A stretch of 64,000 nucleotides of DNA. Source: Lota lota (Eukaryota; Chordata; Actinopteri; Gadiformes; Lotidae). Every line of letters begins with the position of its first letter. Position 1 is the first letter of the stretch. Under the pieces are notes generated by a model. It made no database searches, was not told the origin of the DNA, and saw nothing but the letters and a program-made list of their open reading frames with translations. Of this stretch, positions 36,696 to 51,100 are shown in pieces. The position numbers and the translations under genes were made by a program. The stretch covers positions 236,001 through 300,000 of the forward strand of contig JACYXH010000001.1 in NCBI GenBank assembly GCA_026745465.1, in the 5' to 3' direction.

Positions 36696-38927
36696 AAAGA
36701 GGCACTGTAATACATACATATAATGTTACCAGAGGAACTGCCCCAGCACAAGAGTAGAGTTGTGGATAAGATAAGAAGTACACTTAGATTAGATAAGTCA
36801 AAATCTGAGGGAGGCACTCGTTGTAACACACTGTCACTCTAGTCATATGAAGCTGCAGAGTAGAGCTTTTAGGGCATTATAGACCACCTTCAATTACCTC
36901 CTGAATAATGTAGTGTGTGTGTGTGTGTGGGCATGTTTGTGTATTTGTTTTAAAATTATGTTTCAACAGATTGTAATTGGACAGTGTGACATCATGCACA
37001 CTGCAATTAAGTGGGCTTTTGGAAACTGTCGTAATTTGTTTTCCTGCTTTGCTTGAACACAGATTCTATGAATAATTGTATTTGGTAATAAAACATAATC
37101 CAACCGTTGAGTTGGTAAGTAAGATTAGAATTTGTGTCAACATTATTGTAGGTAGCAAGGTATTGCATAAAAAGGGTCAAAACTCTTCCTCACAGACACA
37201 GAAGAATTTGTGAAATAGAAAATGCTACAGCAGACCGGTCCTATTTAGAGGCATGGGAAAGTTTCCTATTGGAGGAATCTGATCTGCTGTGGACAGTTGG
37301 TTGTACGTTATTTTTTCAAACAGGAGGAAGCGCTTTTGAACTCTGTCAAAATAAATCTAAGAATGACAAAGATGTACTCTTGTGTTTTCCTCTTAATTCT
37401 CTCTATAAGCTCTTTTAAAACTGTAAAATCAATAACCCAACATTAGGGTACAATCAATGCTTTGAATATATGCAATTACTTTTATTTGTTCGTACTTTAT
37501 AAACCTGTTAGTATGTTGACTAAGACAAATCTTTCAAAGCAAATGTTTGCCTCCAGGAGCCAAGCCCTTGGAACAACAGTATAAGCAATAGTAAGCAAAG
37601 CTGGGCACGTTGCCATTGGTCTGGATTTAATGAGTATTTAGTCATACACCTGTTTGATTTAGTGGCCTTGGATTTGTGCAATGTTTTGCAACAGTATCCA
37701 CAAACAGGACCAGGCAGGAATACAGCAGTCTACTTTTTAGTTCTAGGTCTGTGTATGACAAGTTGTACACAAAAGCACAAAATTGACCTCGGTTTACTGT
37801 TAATTCTGTAGAATGCCGTAGCACTGCTTCATTTTACAATCTGTAAACGTTTGCTCCTAGTAAAAAGTCAACTTTGCTGTTGGATCATTAACACTACATT
37901 AGCCCGTAGGCCTGTTTTATGATACCAACGCTCTGCTCTGTGTACAGTTTATGTGAGATCACCAGACAGTGATGTCATGATTCAATACTTGAATTCATCA
38001 TTTATTTGACAATGTGGACAATCTATGTCTGCAGATTAAATGATTAATTCAAACGTTGAAATAATCAATTGAACTTGAGTTGAAGATACCTTGATTGGGT
38101 TAAATTATGGTATTAGGCTTGCTACGGTTAGTTTTATTCTCCACAAAATAATGGTGCGAATAGAGAGAACATATATAATATATAATAATTATAATAATAA
38201 TATGTAGGACAATTATTACACATTACTATTATTATAATAATTTATAATTATTATTATAATATTTAATATAATAAAACAAATAATTTGTAAAATAATTATT
38301 ACAAATAATATGTCATATTATTATATAAGTACTACATATGATAATTATTATATATGATTATAATTACACTATATATAGTAGAATCATTACATATTATTAT
38401 TATTATTATTATGTATTCACAGTGTAGCTGTGGATACCTATTGTTATTCTAGGGTTTGAGTATTATTATTCCGGATTGGTAACCCCTGTAGCTCATTCCC
38501 TGATTGCACAAACGTTTTCAAATTAGTCGACGACATCTGTATCCCCGGTACGCAGGTCTCGAAAAGGTTTGGTGCCCAAATCCCCATAGAGGGCCCCTAA
38601 CCTTCATTCATTACGGTTACATTTGCCCCGCCCCGATAGTTATTAAATTCTGAAACTTGGTGTACATGCCTTATTTCGTATGCTGAAATGTTTGCCTCAT
38701 GGACCCATGATGTCCGTCAGGATCCATTTTGCTGTAAAGTAAAAATTTCCGGAAAACTTCAGAAATCGTCATCTTCAGAACCATAGCTTTAAATGACAAA
38801 CAGTTGTGATATTCATGATCTATGGACTTGCCTGATTAAAAGTTAAGGGAATGGCTATGATTGTGTAAAGAATGGCTGTGTTATGGCAAATTCAATATAT
38901 GCTGACTAGCGAACATTATCCTGTCAA
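36696..38927. other. AT-rich intergenic DNA
   Basis: No gene is recognised. 38160-38415 is almost pure A/T, with TAATAATTATAATAATAAT-type sequence able to fold back on itself. 38440-38790 resembles the dispersed repeat also found at 49.6-50.0 kb. Confidence 0.6.
38440..38790. repeat. Dispersed repeat R2, copy near 38.6 kb
   Basis: Shares with 49800-50040 an ordered set of blocks: AAAAGGTTTGGTGCC, a GCC-rich CCACGCCCC or TTGCCCCGCCCC stretch, CTTATTTCGTATGCTGAA versus CTTATTTGACATGCTGAA, TTTGCCTCAAGGACCCAT, and GGAAAAC after TTTTGCTGT. It has no coding potential. Confidence 0.65.
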
Positions 38928-39556
<629 letters not shown>

Positions 39557-39912
39557 TCCTAGTTATTATTATTATTATATATTAATATAATTATAATAAT
39601 AATATGTAATATAATTTTTACATAGAATAATCGAATAAACATTCCCCCCATTCTGAGTATGAAATGTAATTTATGGTATGATATTTGTTCTATGAAAAAA
39701 AATGGCAATATTGTGAGCCAGATTGTTTTAATGATATAGGCCACCTATATAATGAATGTGAGTTTCTTTCAAATGTATGAATGCGTTCATGAAGTTCCTT
39801 CTAAAAGCTGATTCAGATATGGCTACCACTTAGTTCAGGAACAATTTATCATAAAATGTTCACCTTGATAGAAGAAAATAGTGACAGAGCAAACAGGCAC
39901 TTCCACACTGAT

Positions 39913-39918
<6 letters not shown>

Positions 39919-40004
<86 letters not shown>
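39919..40004. repeat. Compound (CT)n(CA)n microsatellite
   Basis: About 25 CT units followed by about 17 CA units. It lies just downstream, on the minus strand, of a probable exon at 40029-40119. Confidence 0.96.
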
Positions 40005-40007
<3 letters not shown>

Positions 40008-40028
40008 CATGTGGTCCAGGGGGCGTAC

Positions 40029-40560
40029 CTGGTCCCAGCAGTGTGAGAAGCCGGCTCTGTTCGTGTAAAACTCTCTGGATCTGCACCATCTGCTGCTCAA
40101 ACAACACTGGCTCCGGATCCTGACAACATACATATAGAATATTTAAATACAGAAATACAGAAAACTGTGTGCATATCATGTCACTACAATTTTTGACTGC
40201 CATCTATCAGTAAGAAAGCGGAAAAACTAGCTAGATATATGAACTGATAACATTTCAGTTCAATATGCATATGAGTGAAAGTACAAAATAATTAATGATG
40301 GTATTTATGTTGCCATGAGTTCAATATGAATGAATGAATGAATGAATGAATGAATGAATATGTACATGCAGTGGCGCCATCTGCTGTCCAGTCTGTTGTA
40401 CTGCAATGCACGGTAGACCGGCAGACTCCAGGTCGCTCCTGTCCATGGCTGCGGAAGGCTCACCTGCCTGCTGACCGTCTCGTTCCTCAGGCTTTGCGCT
40501 TCCTCTGGCGACTTCTCCTCATATGGATCACGACCAGTTATTCTGATTCCAATGCTTAAT
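40029..40560 (-). CDS. Two internal exons of an unrecognised gene
   Basis: Minus-strand exons 40560-40464 and 40119-40029 are bounded by consensus sites (GTCAG/A, CAG/GTGAGCC, TGTCAG/G, CCAG/GTACGCC) and join in phase. The peptide is about 62 residues: SIGIRITGRDPYEEKSPEEA, QSLRNETVSRQ, then DPEPVLFEQQMVQIQRVLHE and QSRLLTLLGPG. The second exon is predicted to be helical, perhaps coiled coil, and slightly recalls the N-terminal QLxxLxxEQxxLL segment of centrosomal CENPJ/TCP10 proteins. That resemblance is weak. A non-coding first exon could end at 40928 (GGAAAG/GTAGGT), next to the promoter-like block. Downstream exons are not identified. Confidence 0.55.
40330..40362. repeat. (GAAT)n microsatellite
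   Basis: About eight GAAT units in the inferred intron between the two unrecognised exons. Confidence 0.9.
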
Positions 40561-40859
40561 CTGACACAGAATTTCACAACCCAATGTGAATATTAAAAAT
40601 TCTAATTATTTCCATAGCTCACGTTAGAATCACGCTACAATCACAGCTTGTTTCTCATGTCGCAGGTTAAATTTGTTATTTGCAACTCTATCCTACCATG
40701 GCATTATAACATCTCTTACATAACATCACCTTTTTTGTTTTAAATGTGGTAATTTGTCTTATGTGATCGTCAACATAGTAATCTATGCCATTGTATCACT
40801 GTTACTGAAATAAGTCCCCAATTTAGAGAAAAAAGGGGTGAAATCCTATGTTTCTCCCC

Positions 40860-41285
40860 AAAACACCACGTGTACGTTCCACTCTGCTGTGACGCAGGTG
40901 GCGTTCTTTTCGTGACGTCAGACCTACCTTTCCGAGGTTCCCTGACGTCACTACCAAGGGGCACCGGCGGCGCGGATTGTGTGGACGTGTGGAGCTCTGT
41001 CTGGGCAGCGGTTTATTTAATACCCGAGTCCGAGTGAGGGTTAAGCTTCCCGGACACCTATAGTATAACGCTACGGTGTGTGGCGCATTTCATATACAAC
41101 ATCGCTTATTATAACGCTCATGACAGTTACACAACGACGGTATAAAAGGCTCAGCGTAGCTGCACTGATGGACCAATAGCTAACGTCAATTAATGAGGGC
41201 TACCGCTTTACGCATGTGATTGGTCAGCGTAGCTGATGACGCTGCTGGGGAATGTACCCGTTTTGTAACCTACGTTGTGTGGCGC
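40860..41285. promoter_or_regulatory. Promoter-like block with two full CRE sites
   Basis: Two perfect TGACGTCA sites (40913-40920 and 40943-40950), an E-box CACGTG (40867-40872), a CG-rich CGGCGGCGCGGA stretch, a plus-strand TATAAAAG (41141-41148) and several ATTGG or CCAAT motifs up to 41230 cluster here. A minus-strand splice donor GGAAAG/GTAGGT at 40928 lies between the CRE sites. The arrangement would suit a promoter firing on the minus strand into the exons at 40.5 kb, possibly bidirectional. This is inference from motifs. Confidence 0.5.
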
Positions 41286-42161
41286 TGTGGAGTTTATACA
41301 GTTATTGGTGGTTTCAGTTGTGCGTCCGTGATGTATATGCACGTTCCTGGTTAATGTTGTTACTTGTATACATTCTGTGTGTGTTTACCTCCATTGGGTA
41401 ATCCTTTAGTTGTTCATTCATTACAGTTGTAAGTTCGGTTTCATGCGTGGTCGCGAATGTCGGCAGCATATATAACGTGACGACTAGTTCTGAAAAGTCC
41501 CGTTCCGTTGCTGTGATTGGTCAATCCAACTGTGTCCTGAGGCATCATGGTCCGCGCCCATTGATCATGCCCCTTGGAAATCGAAAATGAACTGCACATT
41601 TGCTAATTAGTAAGGCTAGCAAACCCCCCCTCTGGATGCACAATGAAGAATTTGGAATTAAACAACTCGTCTAAAGCTGGGTACGACAGGCAGACACCAA
41701 TTTACAGACATCTGGGTGTATCCCTTTAAGTCTTCCATCCTCCTTTAGGCGTTTGAGAAGGGTCTTAAACAACCACCTGTTAAGTTACCAGGCTGTCTGC
41801 AGCTCCACACTTCTCTATGGCAAATCTCTCACTCACACACAAACCAGAGCAAGTATATTAAATATAACTTTTAATTTATTTAACCAGCTCTTTGTCAAAA
41901 TAATTTTGCATACATTATTAATGTAAGACGTTAAGGAGTTAAGAAATGCATAGTAAACCAAATAGTTTTGGAATCTGAATAACAACAGAAATACCCTGCA
42001 GGTAAAGATTTTAAAGTATATGTGTTGCGATTAAACACATGCAATATCTGGAGCAAATTCACTTAAGATTCAAACAAGAAGTATTGTGCATCTCAAAGAA
42101 ATTGAATCAAGGTTAACGAACGATGTCCCTAGTGGTCAGGGAGGACATGGTAGGCTGATTT

Positions 42162-45100
42162 TCATCTCTTGAGTCCTATTGGGCAGGAGACTCCAGTTCC
42201 CTTCAGGCCACAGTACCCGCTGGGGTTCTTATGGAGGTACTGCTGATGGTAGTCCTCTGCGTAGTAGAAGTCCTGGGCCTCCGCAATCTCTGTGCTGATC
42301 TGACCATGACCTTCTTCAGCAAGTACCTGATAGCAAAACATTAACACAAAAATATAGTTCTGAGTAACTACACACTAGACCATCTCGCAATCATTGAGCA
42401 TTGCACAATTCAGTGTTTCCCATTAATTACCTAGACTATGGCGGCCCGCCATAGTCACATTTGTCCTGCCATAGTTTCATAATGAACCAAAAATATTGTT
42501 ACTTATTTTTTTTACAAATGTTTACACTTGCACGTCTGCGTTTCCAACGCTGTCTAAAGACCCGCGAAGGTAAGGCGGGTATGATCCTTGTACACCAGGC
42601 ACACGAATAAAGGACATCGTGTCAACTATTTACATCAGTTACGACGCAAATATGCAGCCTTTTCCAACAAGAATTGTGCCAGTGAAAAAGACAGATAGAT
42701 CCAATCCTCAACCTCATTAAAGTGAATACGAACGTATGCTCCAGACTTACATCACAATATTTAGAGGACACAATTATTCTTGAGTTTTAATCCAAGTGTA
42801 AAATAGAGCAGTGTAGGGCAGTACGGCGATGAGGGGGATTATGATAAGTGGGTGTGCATTCTTTAATACATCCATGCTTTTGAGATGTTTGTTTTTTAGG
42901 TTGTTTCCCTGTTCGATAACTAAAGTATCCCTCTTTTGGAGGAGGTTTGTATCCACAACGAGACTGTTGCGATACAACTGCACACACATGTTATCAAAAG
43001 CAACCTATATTCACGTCCTGCAGTGGAAGTAAACATCAGGTTGTAGTGCAGACTGCTAGCAAGATACACATATCAACACAACAGATAGTGATAATTACAG
43101 GTCTATGAATGTTGTTTACCACTATGGATGCAATAAGAGCACTGTGGGTGATTTACTGCCTTTCGGAGGGAACAGAAAACTGTCGGTTTGCGGCTGCAGA
43201 TGTTGAAATGGCTGAAATAAAAATTCTTAGAGTACTCGACCAATCAGAGATGTTCAGGGCTGCAAGCCCCACCCCAAAGTTCCTGTACTACCCCCTGAGC
43301 AGGGACCTTTCAATAGCGTCCAGCTGCAGACCTCCAGCCTCAATGTGTTACGGTGGAAAGCACTTTATCACTTTCTTATCAATAATGTTTACATGCCACT
43401 GTATTACATTGTGTATATTATTGTTTTATCACACTTATCGTTAATCAATAAGTGTATTATATGTCCCAGTGTCAAGCCAGCATAAATAATGAATTCAACT
43501 TCCAGTCTGAAATGGACTAAATTCTTAAAAATAAAAGGCCGCATAGCAACTCGATAGTACACGTTTTCTGTGTAAATATAAATAACAAAACTTAAAAGAA
43601 ATAACAAATATATGGTCAAATATTATGTACATAATATCAATACACATTTTTATTTTATATAAACCCCAGTCATCGGCCTATGGGTCAAATTCAAAGGTCC
43701 AAAAAAAGTTTGTGCTAATGCTTTGGCCGATATATGCGTAAATACCATTATGCAAATGAGCCGCATTGTTCAATCAATCACAAGTCCGCTTCAGAGTACC
43801 CCAGGGACCTATAACGTGGTGGGCCCATCAAGGAAACCCCCCTTAGGTAATGTGGACAATTATGTGTCGATAGCTAAAAACGTTACGTCATATTCTCAAA
43901 TTACCACTGTTGCAGGTGCTGACCGACCTATAATGGAATTATAATGGAAGTCAATGGGGAAAAGACGTTGACTTCAACAATTCCGACGGTGAACAACTCA
44001 GAGTCGTCAAAGTTGGTACATGTATAGAAACAGCGCATCAGCAGGTCTCCAAAAAGTAAAGTACCTCTTTGGCAACAGGGGGGGCTATAACTCGCAGTCA
44101 AGCAAAAACGATCAGCCCCATTATTCAATCAATGACAAGTCAGCTTAAAAGTGCCCAGGGACTTGAAACTTGCCGTGCTTGCTCATTAGCCTTGCTAGCA
44201 TTAGCATCTGAGCATGTTCACGGAATATTGCGCACACGACGAGTTGGCTCATGCAACCATGCCCATTTTCTTCAGAAAATGCACATGAGGCGACATGTCT
44301 AGTTAAAACATGCATCACTCACAGAACCCGTTTGTATATCACCATTTGTACTGGGTAATGCTTACGCCCCGCCTTCCTGCCAGACAGCAAATAGTGTCCT
44401 AACAGAGTATATCCAAGAGTTACCCATTAGCAGAACATATGATCAAATATGACAGTTCCTGCACCAGGGCTTACAGTGGTTGGTCCGGGAGTAGATGTTC
44501 CTCTGTTGTGTTACTGATGAACGGAGCTTAGGGATCATTAAAAATGCAGACGCATGCTGACCACAGCATGCTAGCCATACTGCCCCTGTCTAGTTAGGGG
44601 ACTGTCATCTGTCCCCTAACTAGACTGTCATCTGGATACCTCTGGGCCCTATCTGACCCCAGGCCCCTACAGCTGCTCAAGACAGCTGCCTCGCGGACGG
44701 TGAGCAACAGAGGACAAGACAGTTGTAGGACAGACGGATAGAGTGAGAAATGGAATAGCATGGCAAAAAAATCATGGAAATGAACAGAAGGAAGAAAGAT
44801 GGAGGTAAAACTGAGAAGAGACGAGAGCAGACAAGGCTAAGAAGAAAAGACCATGCTGTTCTTTTTCTCTCTTGTCTTCCTTGACAAACAGCTTAGTCAA
44901 ACTAAAAATATATTTTGTATTTTAATTTCGGGTAAACATTTTACCTGACTACAGTAGTGTCTTACTCTTTAAAAATAAAAACATTGGACCTATCAACCTA
45001 TTAGCATGCGTCTACTGCTTCTAGAGTCATAGGTCTTTTCACCATGAGTGGAAGACCATGTGAAACTCATTGTAAGACAACGACTGGACAAACAAACTAA

Positions 45101-48100
45101 TGGGCCAATGGACACAACGCAATCAAGAAAGAAAGAAGAGAGAAAACAGAGAGAGAGAGAGATTGCTGAAGAAAGACCCCAAGACATATCACTTTAAGAG
45201 CTGCCATCTGGCTGATTAGTACCATTACCTTCTGGTACTGATCTCTGGAGGCCTGGGCCTGCTTCAGCTGCTCCGGGGAGTAGGTGTAGATAGCCGAGCG
45301 GTATGTCGTCCCCACATCGTTTCCCTGACGCATACCTGCAGTAACACAGTGTCAAACCCTCGCCCCACCTTTCTTAATGGCCAAAAGATAATGGGGGGTC
45401 TGTGTTTACAACATGTATCCTACATGTTTACCAAAAATATCTAAAAGTTTCATTTATTGAGAGAATGAGTTGGAGGGTTGGCTTAAATATACCAAAATAT
45501 CGTCTGCGTACAGGGCCACCTGGTGGCGTACAGGGCCACCTGGTGGCGTACAGGGCCACCTGGTGGCGTACAGGGCCACCTGGTGGCGTACAGGGCCACC
45601 TGGTGGCGTACAGGGCCACCTGGTGGCGTACAGGGCCACCTGGTGGCGTACAGGGCCACCTGGTGGCGTACAGGGCCACCTGGTGGCGTACAGGGCCACC
45701 TGGTGGCGTACAGGGCCACCTGGTGGCGTACAGGGCCTCCTGGTGGTGTTCTCCATTTATCCAGATGCCTTTAATCCTTTCTATCGGTCTTATCCACTGT
45801 GCAAGAGGCTCTAAGAAGATCGTGAAGAGTAAAGGCGAAATTGGACACCCTTGCCGGGCCCCACGTTCTAATATAATGGTATCCGACAGGTGGCCATTTC
45901 TTTTAATCCAAGCTGTTGGTTTGTTATATAATGTACAAAGGCCCTTAATAGAACTTTCATGCATGCCACATTTCTCAAGAACTTTGTATAAAAAAGGCCA
46001 GCTCACTGAATTGAACGCCCTTTCAGCATCTAGACCAACTAATAGGTTTTCACTATTGTTCTGCTGGATATGGAGCTTGCGTGAATGTGGATTTTCTATT
46101 TAAAGTATTTGGATGACACCTAGTGGACAACACATGGTAATGTATAGGCAGTCATGTAGTAGCCTAGGAGAACGAGACTGCATTCATGTGAACATATTTT
46201 TCTCACTAAATGCCTTTACTCTGCGTTTCATTCATATTAGACTACTACTGGAGTGAATGTGGACTTTGTACTTAAAGTATTTGAATGACACCCAGTGGAC
46301 ACTTACATTGAATGTATAGGCAGTCATGTTAATGTGGGGGGGTGGGGAACAAAACCGCATTCATGTGAACATATATTTCTTTAACAGTCATCGGTATTGA
46401 TATTATAAGGTAAATTGATATTGCCTACTGGTAAAAGAGCCATACTGAACATCAAGATAATAAATGTAGAATAGATGTAGGCCTACATAAGACATAAAAT
46501 TCACATTGAACACATGGTAGGAGGAAATATGATTCCATAACGCTACTTTCTGAGAACTAAACAGAGACAAAATGTAGTGATCTTAGTTTATTGTGCGCAC
46601 CAAGAATCAAAGTGTTGATTTAGTATTCTAGCAACAAATATGCTTGAATACAGCATCGAATCACAGTTTGATGCTGCCTTTTGCACTGGTGGTGACAGTG
46701 CCGGTCCTTTTCATCCATTTAATCACACGAACAAGCAAATGTATGATAGCCTTACGCTAACAGTAGCCAACTATCAGAAAGTTGCTTCTGTTCTGCTAGG
46801 TTTATTGAACGGAGATCATTTTTCAGGATTTCCACCACACCAGGAGCGGGCCTCTAAGAACAGGTATAAACAGGTATATAACCCCGGGCGCTAGGCCACC
46901 ATGTACCTTGCGTGGGGTTGTGGTTTTCCCAGAAGACCTTGAGCAGCTCGGAAAAGCAGATATTGGCCGGAGAGAAGACAACCCGGACCACCTCGGTGTG
47001 GCCCGTCCGACCTGTGGGGGAATAGCTGGGTGAACATTTCTTAAAGTGTGAGTGAGTGTATCAAGTAGAACCCTCTACGACCCCGCCTCCAGGAGCCACT
47101 ACCCCCGCCTCCAGGAGCCACTACCCCCGCCTCCAGGAGCCACTACCCCCGCCTCCAGGAGCCACTACCCCCCTCCTCCAGGAGCCACTACCCCCCGCCT
47201 CCAGGAGCCACTATCCCCCTCCTCCAGGAGACACTACCGCCCGCCTTCAGGAGCCACTACCGCTCCATCCCAGGAGCCACTACCCCCCGCCTCCAGGAGC
47301 CACTACCCCCCGCCTCCAGGAGCCACTACCCCCCGCCTCCAGGAGCCACTACCCCCCGCCTCCAGGAGCCACTACCCCCGCCTCCAGGAGCCACTACCGC
47401 CCGCCTCCAGGAGCCACTACCCCCCGCCTCCAGGAGCCACTACCCCCCGCCTCCAGGAGCCACTACCCCCCGCCTCCAGGAGCCACTACCCCCCGCCTTC
47501 AGGAGCCACTACCCCCCGCCTCCAGGAGCCACTACCTCTCTGCCTCCAGGAGCCACTACCCCCCGCCTCCAGGAGCCACTACCCCCCGCCTCCAGGAGCC
47601 ACTACCGCCCTCCTCCAGGAGCCACTACCCCCGCCTCCAGGAGCCACTACCCCCGCCTCCAGGAGCCACTACCCCCCGCCTCCAGGAGCCACTACCTCTC
47701 TGCCTCCAGGAGCCACTACCCCCCGCCTCCAGGAGCCACTACCCCCGCCTCCAGGAGCCACTACCTCTCTGCCTCCAGGAGCCATTACCGCCCTCCTCCA
47801 GGAGCCACTACCCCCGCCTCCAGGAGCCACTACCCCCGCCTCCAGGAGCCACTACCCCCCGCCTCCAGGAGCCACTACCGCCCTCCTCCAGGAGCCACTA
47901 CCCCCGCCTCCAGGAGCCACTACCTCTCTGCCTCCAGGAGCCACTACCCCCCGCCTCCAGGAGCCACTACCGCCCTCCTCCAGGAGCCACTACCGCTCCA
48001 TCCCAGGAGCCACTACCCCCCGCCTCCAGGAGCCACTACCGAGTGGACCGAGTTGACCACCTTGTTTTTCTGTCAAATGGACCCAATGTATATAATTGTG

Positions 48101-51100
48101 TGTGCGAGCATGTGTGTGAATCCCAGATGTGTGCTACCTGTGCAGACTTCCTGGTAGGTGGGGTTAGCAGTGTAACCCCCAGCGTAGCCCACTTGGGTGG
48201 AGTAAACCCCTTTCTGTTTCCAGAACTTTCTCTCTGCACCCCAGAAACAGCCCATTCCTATCAAAAGGTAAGAAAACACAGCAGAAATAAATCAATGTGG
48301 GTTATTGACAAATTACCTTATATTTTGAAATCGAAATAAAATGTAATGCATTGACATATTACCGTATGTTTCTAAAATAAAGCCGCATTTTCTATAAGCC
48401 GCAGCCGTGGTAAATGGGGTTGTATGTTTCAAAATCCCACAAATAAGCCGCATCTTGTTACGCATCTTTGCCCACAACCCAAATACTTCCATGTACCGCC
48501 CACTGCTGGCGTGAAACTGTAGTGAAGTTGCGTCTGTGAGTAGTTGGAGATAATGCAGCTTCAAGCTTCAGTAAAACCCTGAACATGTAGACCGATTTAG
48601 AAAACAAGGCGTATTCTATTTTGCAAGCAATTCATTTAGACGCAGAGGCTTTGAATTATCGTTCATGGACAGAGCACATTGTGGAAAACGGACTTCCTTG
48701 TTTTGTTTTTTGTCAGTTATGAAGTGCTGCCAATGTTGAATTCCATACAAGGTTATCTTTTCTTCACAAACCTCTAATGTAAATGAGCATACGGGCTTGA
48801 CATCGTGATGGCATGAGGAACATTCGAACGCATTACAATATCAATCTCCTGAAAGACAACGCACAAAGACAACGCACAAGGGCATACTAAATTAAACATA
48901 TTGCGTTTGTCTTGGTTTTGCTATGTTGTAGAAAGATTTGCAGCATGGGGCGTTGGGGATGTATAATGAGACAATTTCTACAGAGGTTTGTGGAGTATAC
49001 TTATACTCAACGAACTTAGAATTGTATTTAACTGTGTTTAAGAAAGGTTTGGGATGTCTTTAATAGCCCTGGGGTGAAATACAGTCATCAGCGCATAAAT
49101 CTGCTGCTGGTGTGGAGTGATTGAGTTAGAAGTTAATTAACACTGCTCTGCCCTCTCCGGCCACCCAAACCAGCTCCAGTCAGGAAGCACAGACAGGGAC
49201 AGCCACCCTGAAGTCAAGGGGCCGTTCAACCAACCACCGTGTGGAGCACTGCTTCCTGCTTCAAGCTGACAAGCTACACAGTGAATCTAACATTTGTAAG
49301 GTTTCTTTTCATTTCACCTAGGTCAACTGGCTGATTTCAGATTATGTGCAACTCAGTTCAGACAAATAAATAGTGATTAAAGTGCTACCAAGTATCATGT
49401 TTTAGATGTATTAAACCCCCCAATATGAAACAATAATTGTAATTGGGCCATGATGTCTAACTTGCAAAACCATGTGCCAAAAGTGACCAGTCTTAGGTTA
49501 TTGTATTCAGTCAATTGTGATGAAAGTGCAGATTTCAAACTGTGGTAAGCAGGTATTAGTGATGTTGCAAAGCACTATTGTTATGTGTCTTATTTTTCTT
49601 CCGCCAATTTAGGGTAATTATCTACTCCTATAGTTTGAGGTATTTACACCAAACCGGGAGTGCGCGTCTACTTTTAGAGACCAACCATTGCAGACTTTTT
49701 TTATTAGTAATATTTATGTTATTGTTTAATACGGAAAGTGAATGGGGCAAAAACTCTAAATTCAACTACTCCAAACTTGAACATCTGGGAGTAAATAGGC
49801 ATATGTAGACCGGAAGTAAGGAGGTCTCCAAAAGGTTTGGTGCCGCTGTGACCGCAGGGGGCGCTATAACTCGGTGTCAAACCTAAACGGCCACGCCCCC
49901 GCACTGTTTAAAATACATATGAAAATTGGTATCTGGGCCTTATTTGACATGCTGAATCTTTTTGCCTCAAGGACCCATAAGGTCCATCGAGATAAGATTT
50001 TGCTGTCCCTTGAAAGTTTTGGAAAACCTTGAAAACTTACCCGTAAACCCAAATGATCCGTAATTTAGTAGACATACTCCTTAATAGTGCCTGACTTTAT
50101 GGGATTATTTTCCTTTTGATTCTGTTAAAACTGGCCGAATTATGGCCGATTTATGTGGAAATACAATTATGCAAATGATTCAACCAATCACAAGTCCGCT
50201 TCAGAGAACCCCAGAGGCCTAAAATTTGGTGTGCCCATCAACGACCTCCCCCTTATTAGGTAATGTGGAGTTGTGTTGATAACTAACAAAATGACATCAC
50301 AAGGTCAATTTCTAATTACCACTGTTGCAGGTGCTCACCGAGCTATTGTTTATAATGGAAGTCAATGGGGAAAAAACGCTGACTTCAACCATTCCAAAGG
50401 CGAACAACTCAGAGTTGTCAAAGTTGGTACATTTATAGAAACCGCACATAAGCAGGTCTATGAAACGTAACATACATCTTTGGCGACAGGGGGCGCTATA
50501 ACTCGCAATCAAAGAAAAATGAAAAAGTAAATAGAAAACCTTACCAAAAAGGACCATTTGGGTTCCATCAGGAAAGGGTGGAACAGTCGTGTTTCCATTA
50601 GCTTCATGTTTAACTGTGGAAGACAGTGATAGCATATTAAACACAGTATTTAATCACACACACACACACCTTATTTGTGATTAGTTATATATAGTTTGAG
50701 TTAAACATAATAATTAGTTATGATTAAGTAAAGTAAATAATGAAAACAGGCTTTTGATAATTCAATATTCTAGCTAATATGCTGGCTAAAACCTAAGCCA
50801 GCAATGTAATCCTTTTTCAAACCTACTAATGAAACTGAAAAACATATTATATTTATTACTTTTTTACTCTTGTTATTACTCTTATTATGTAATTCAACAG
50901 CACATTTAATGCAATATTACATTAAGTACACAAAATGTATACTATATGACTACAGTTCACTACAACATTGGTAATAGCCCTGGGATGGGTGGACTGATAC
51001 AATGAACTTGGCATGATAGGAACTGTAGGGGCAAACCAACAAACCATTGCAGAGAAGTATGCGACAAAGATCTGAATAATCGATAGGCAGTGATCCGAAG

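Noticed and set aside
47052..48339. Long Pro/Ser-rich plus-strand open frames of 334 and 427 codons
   Set aside because: They are translations of the 21-22-bp C-rich array in an msra intron; overlapping frames are equally open and the frame continues only by periodicity.
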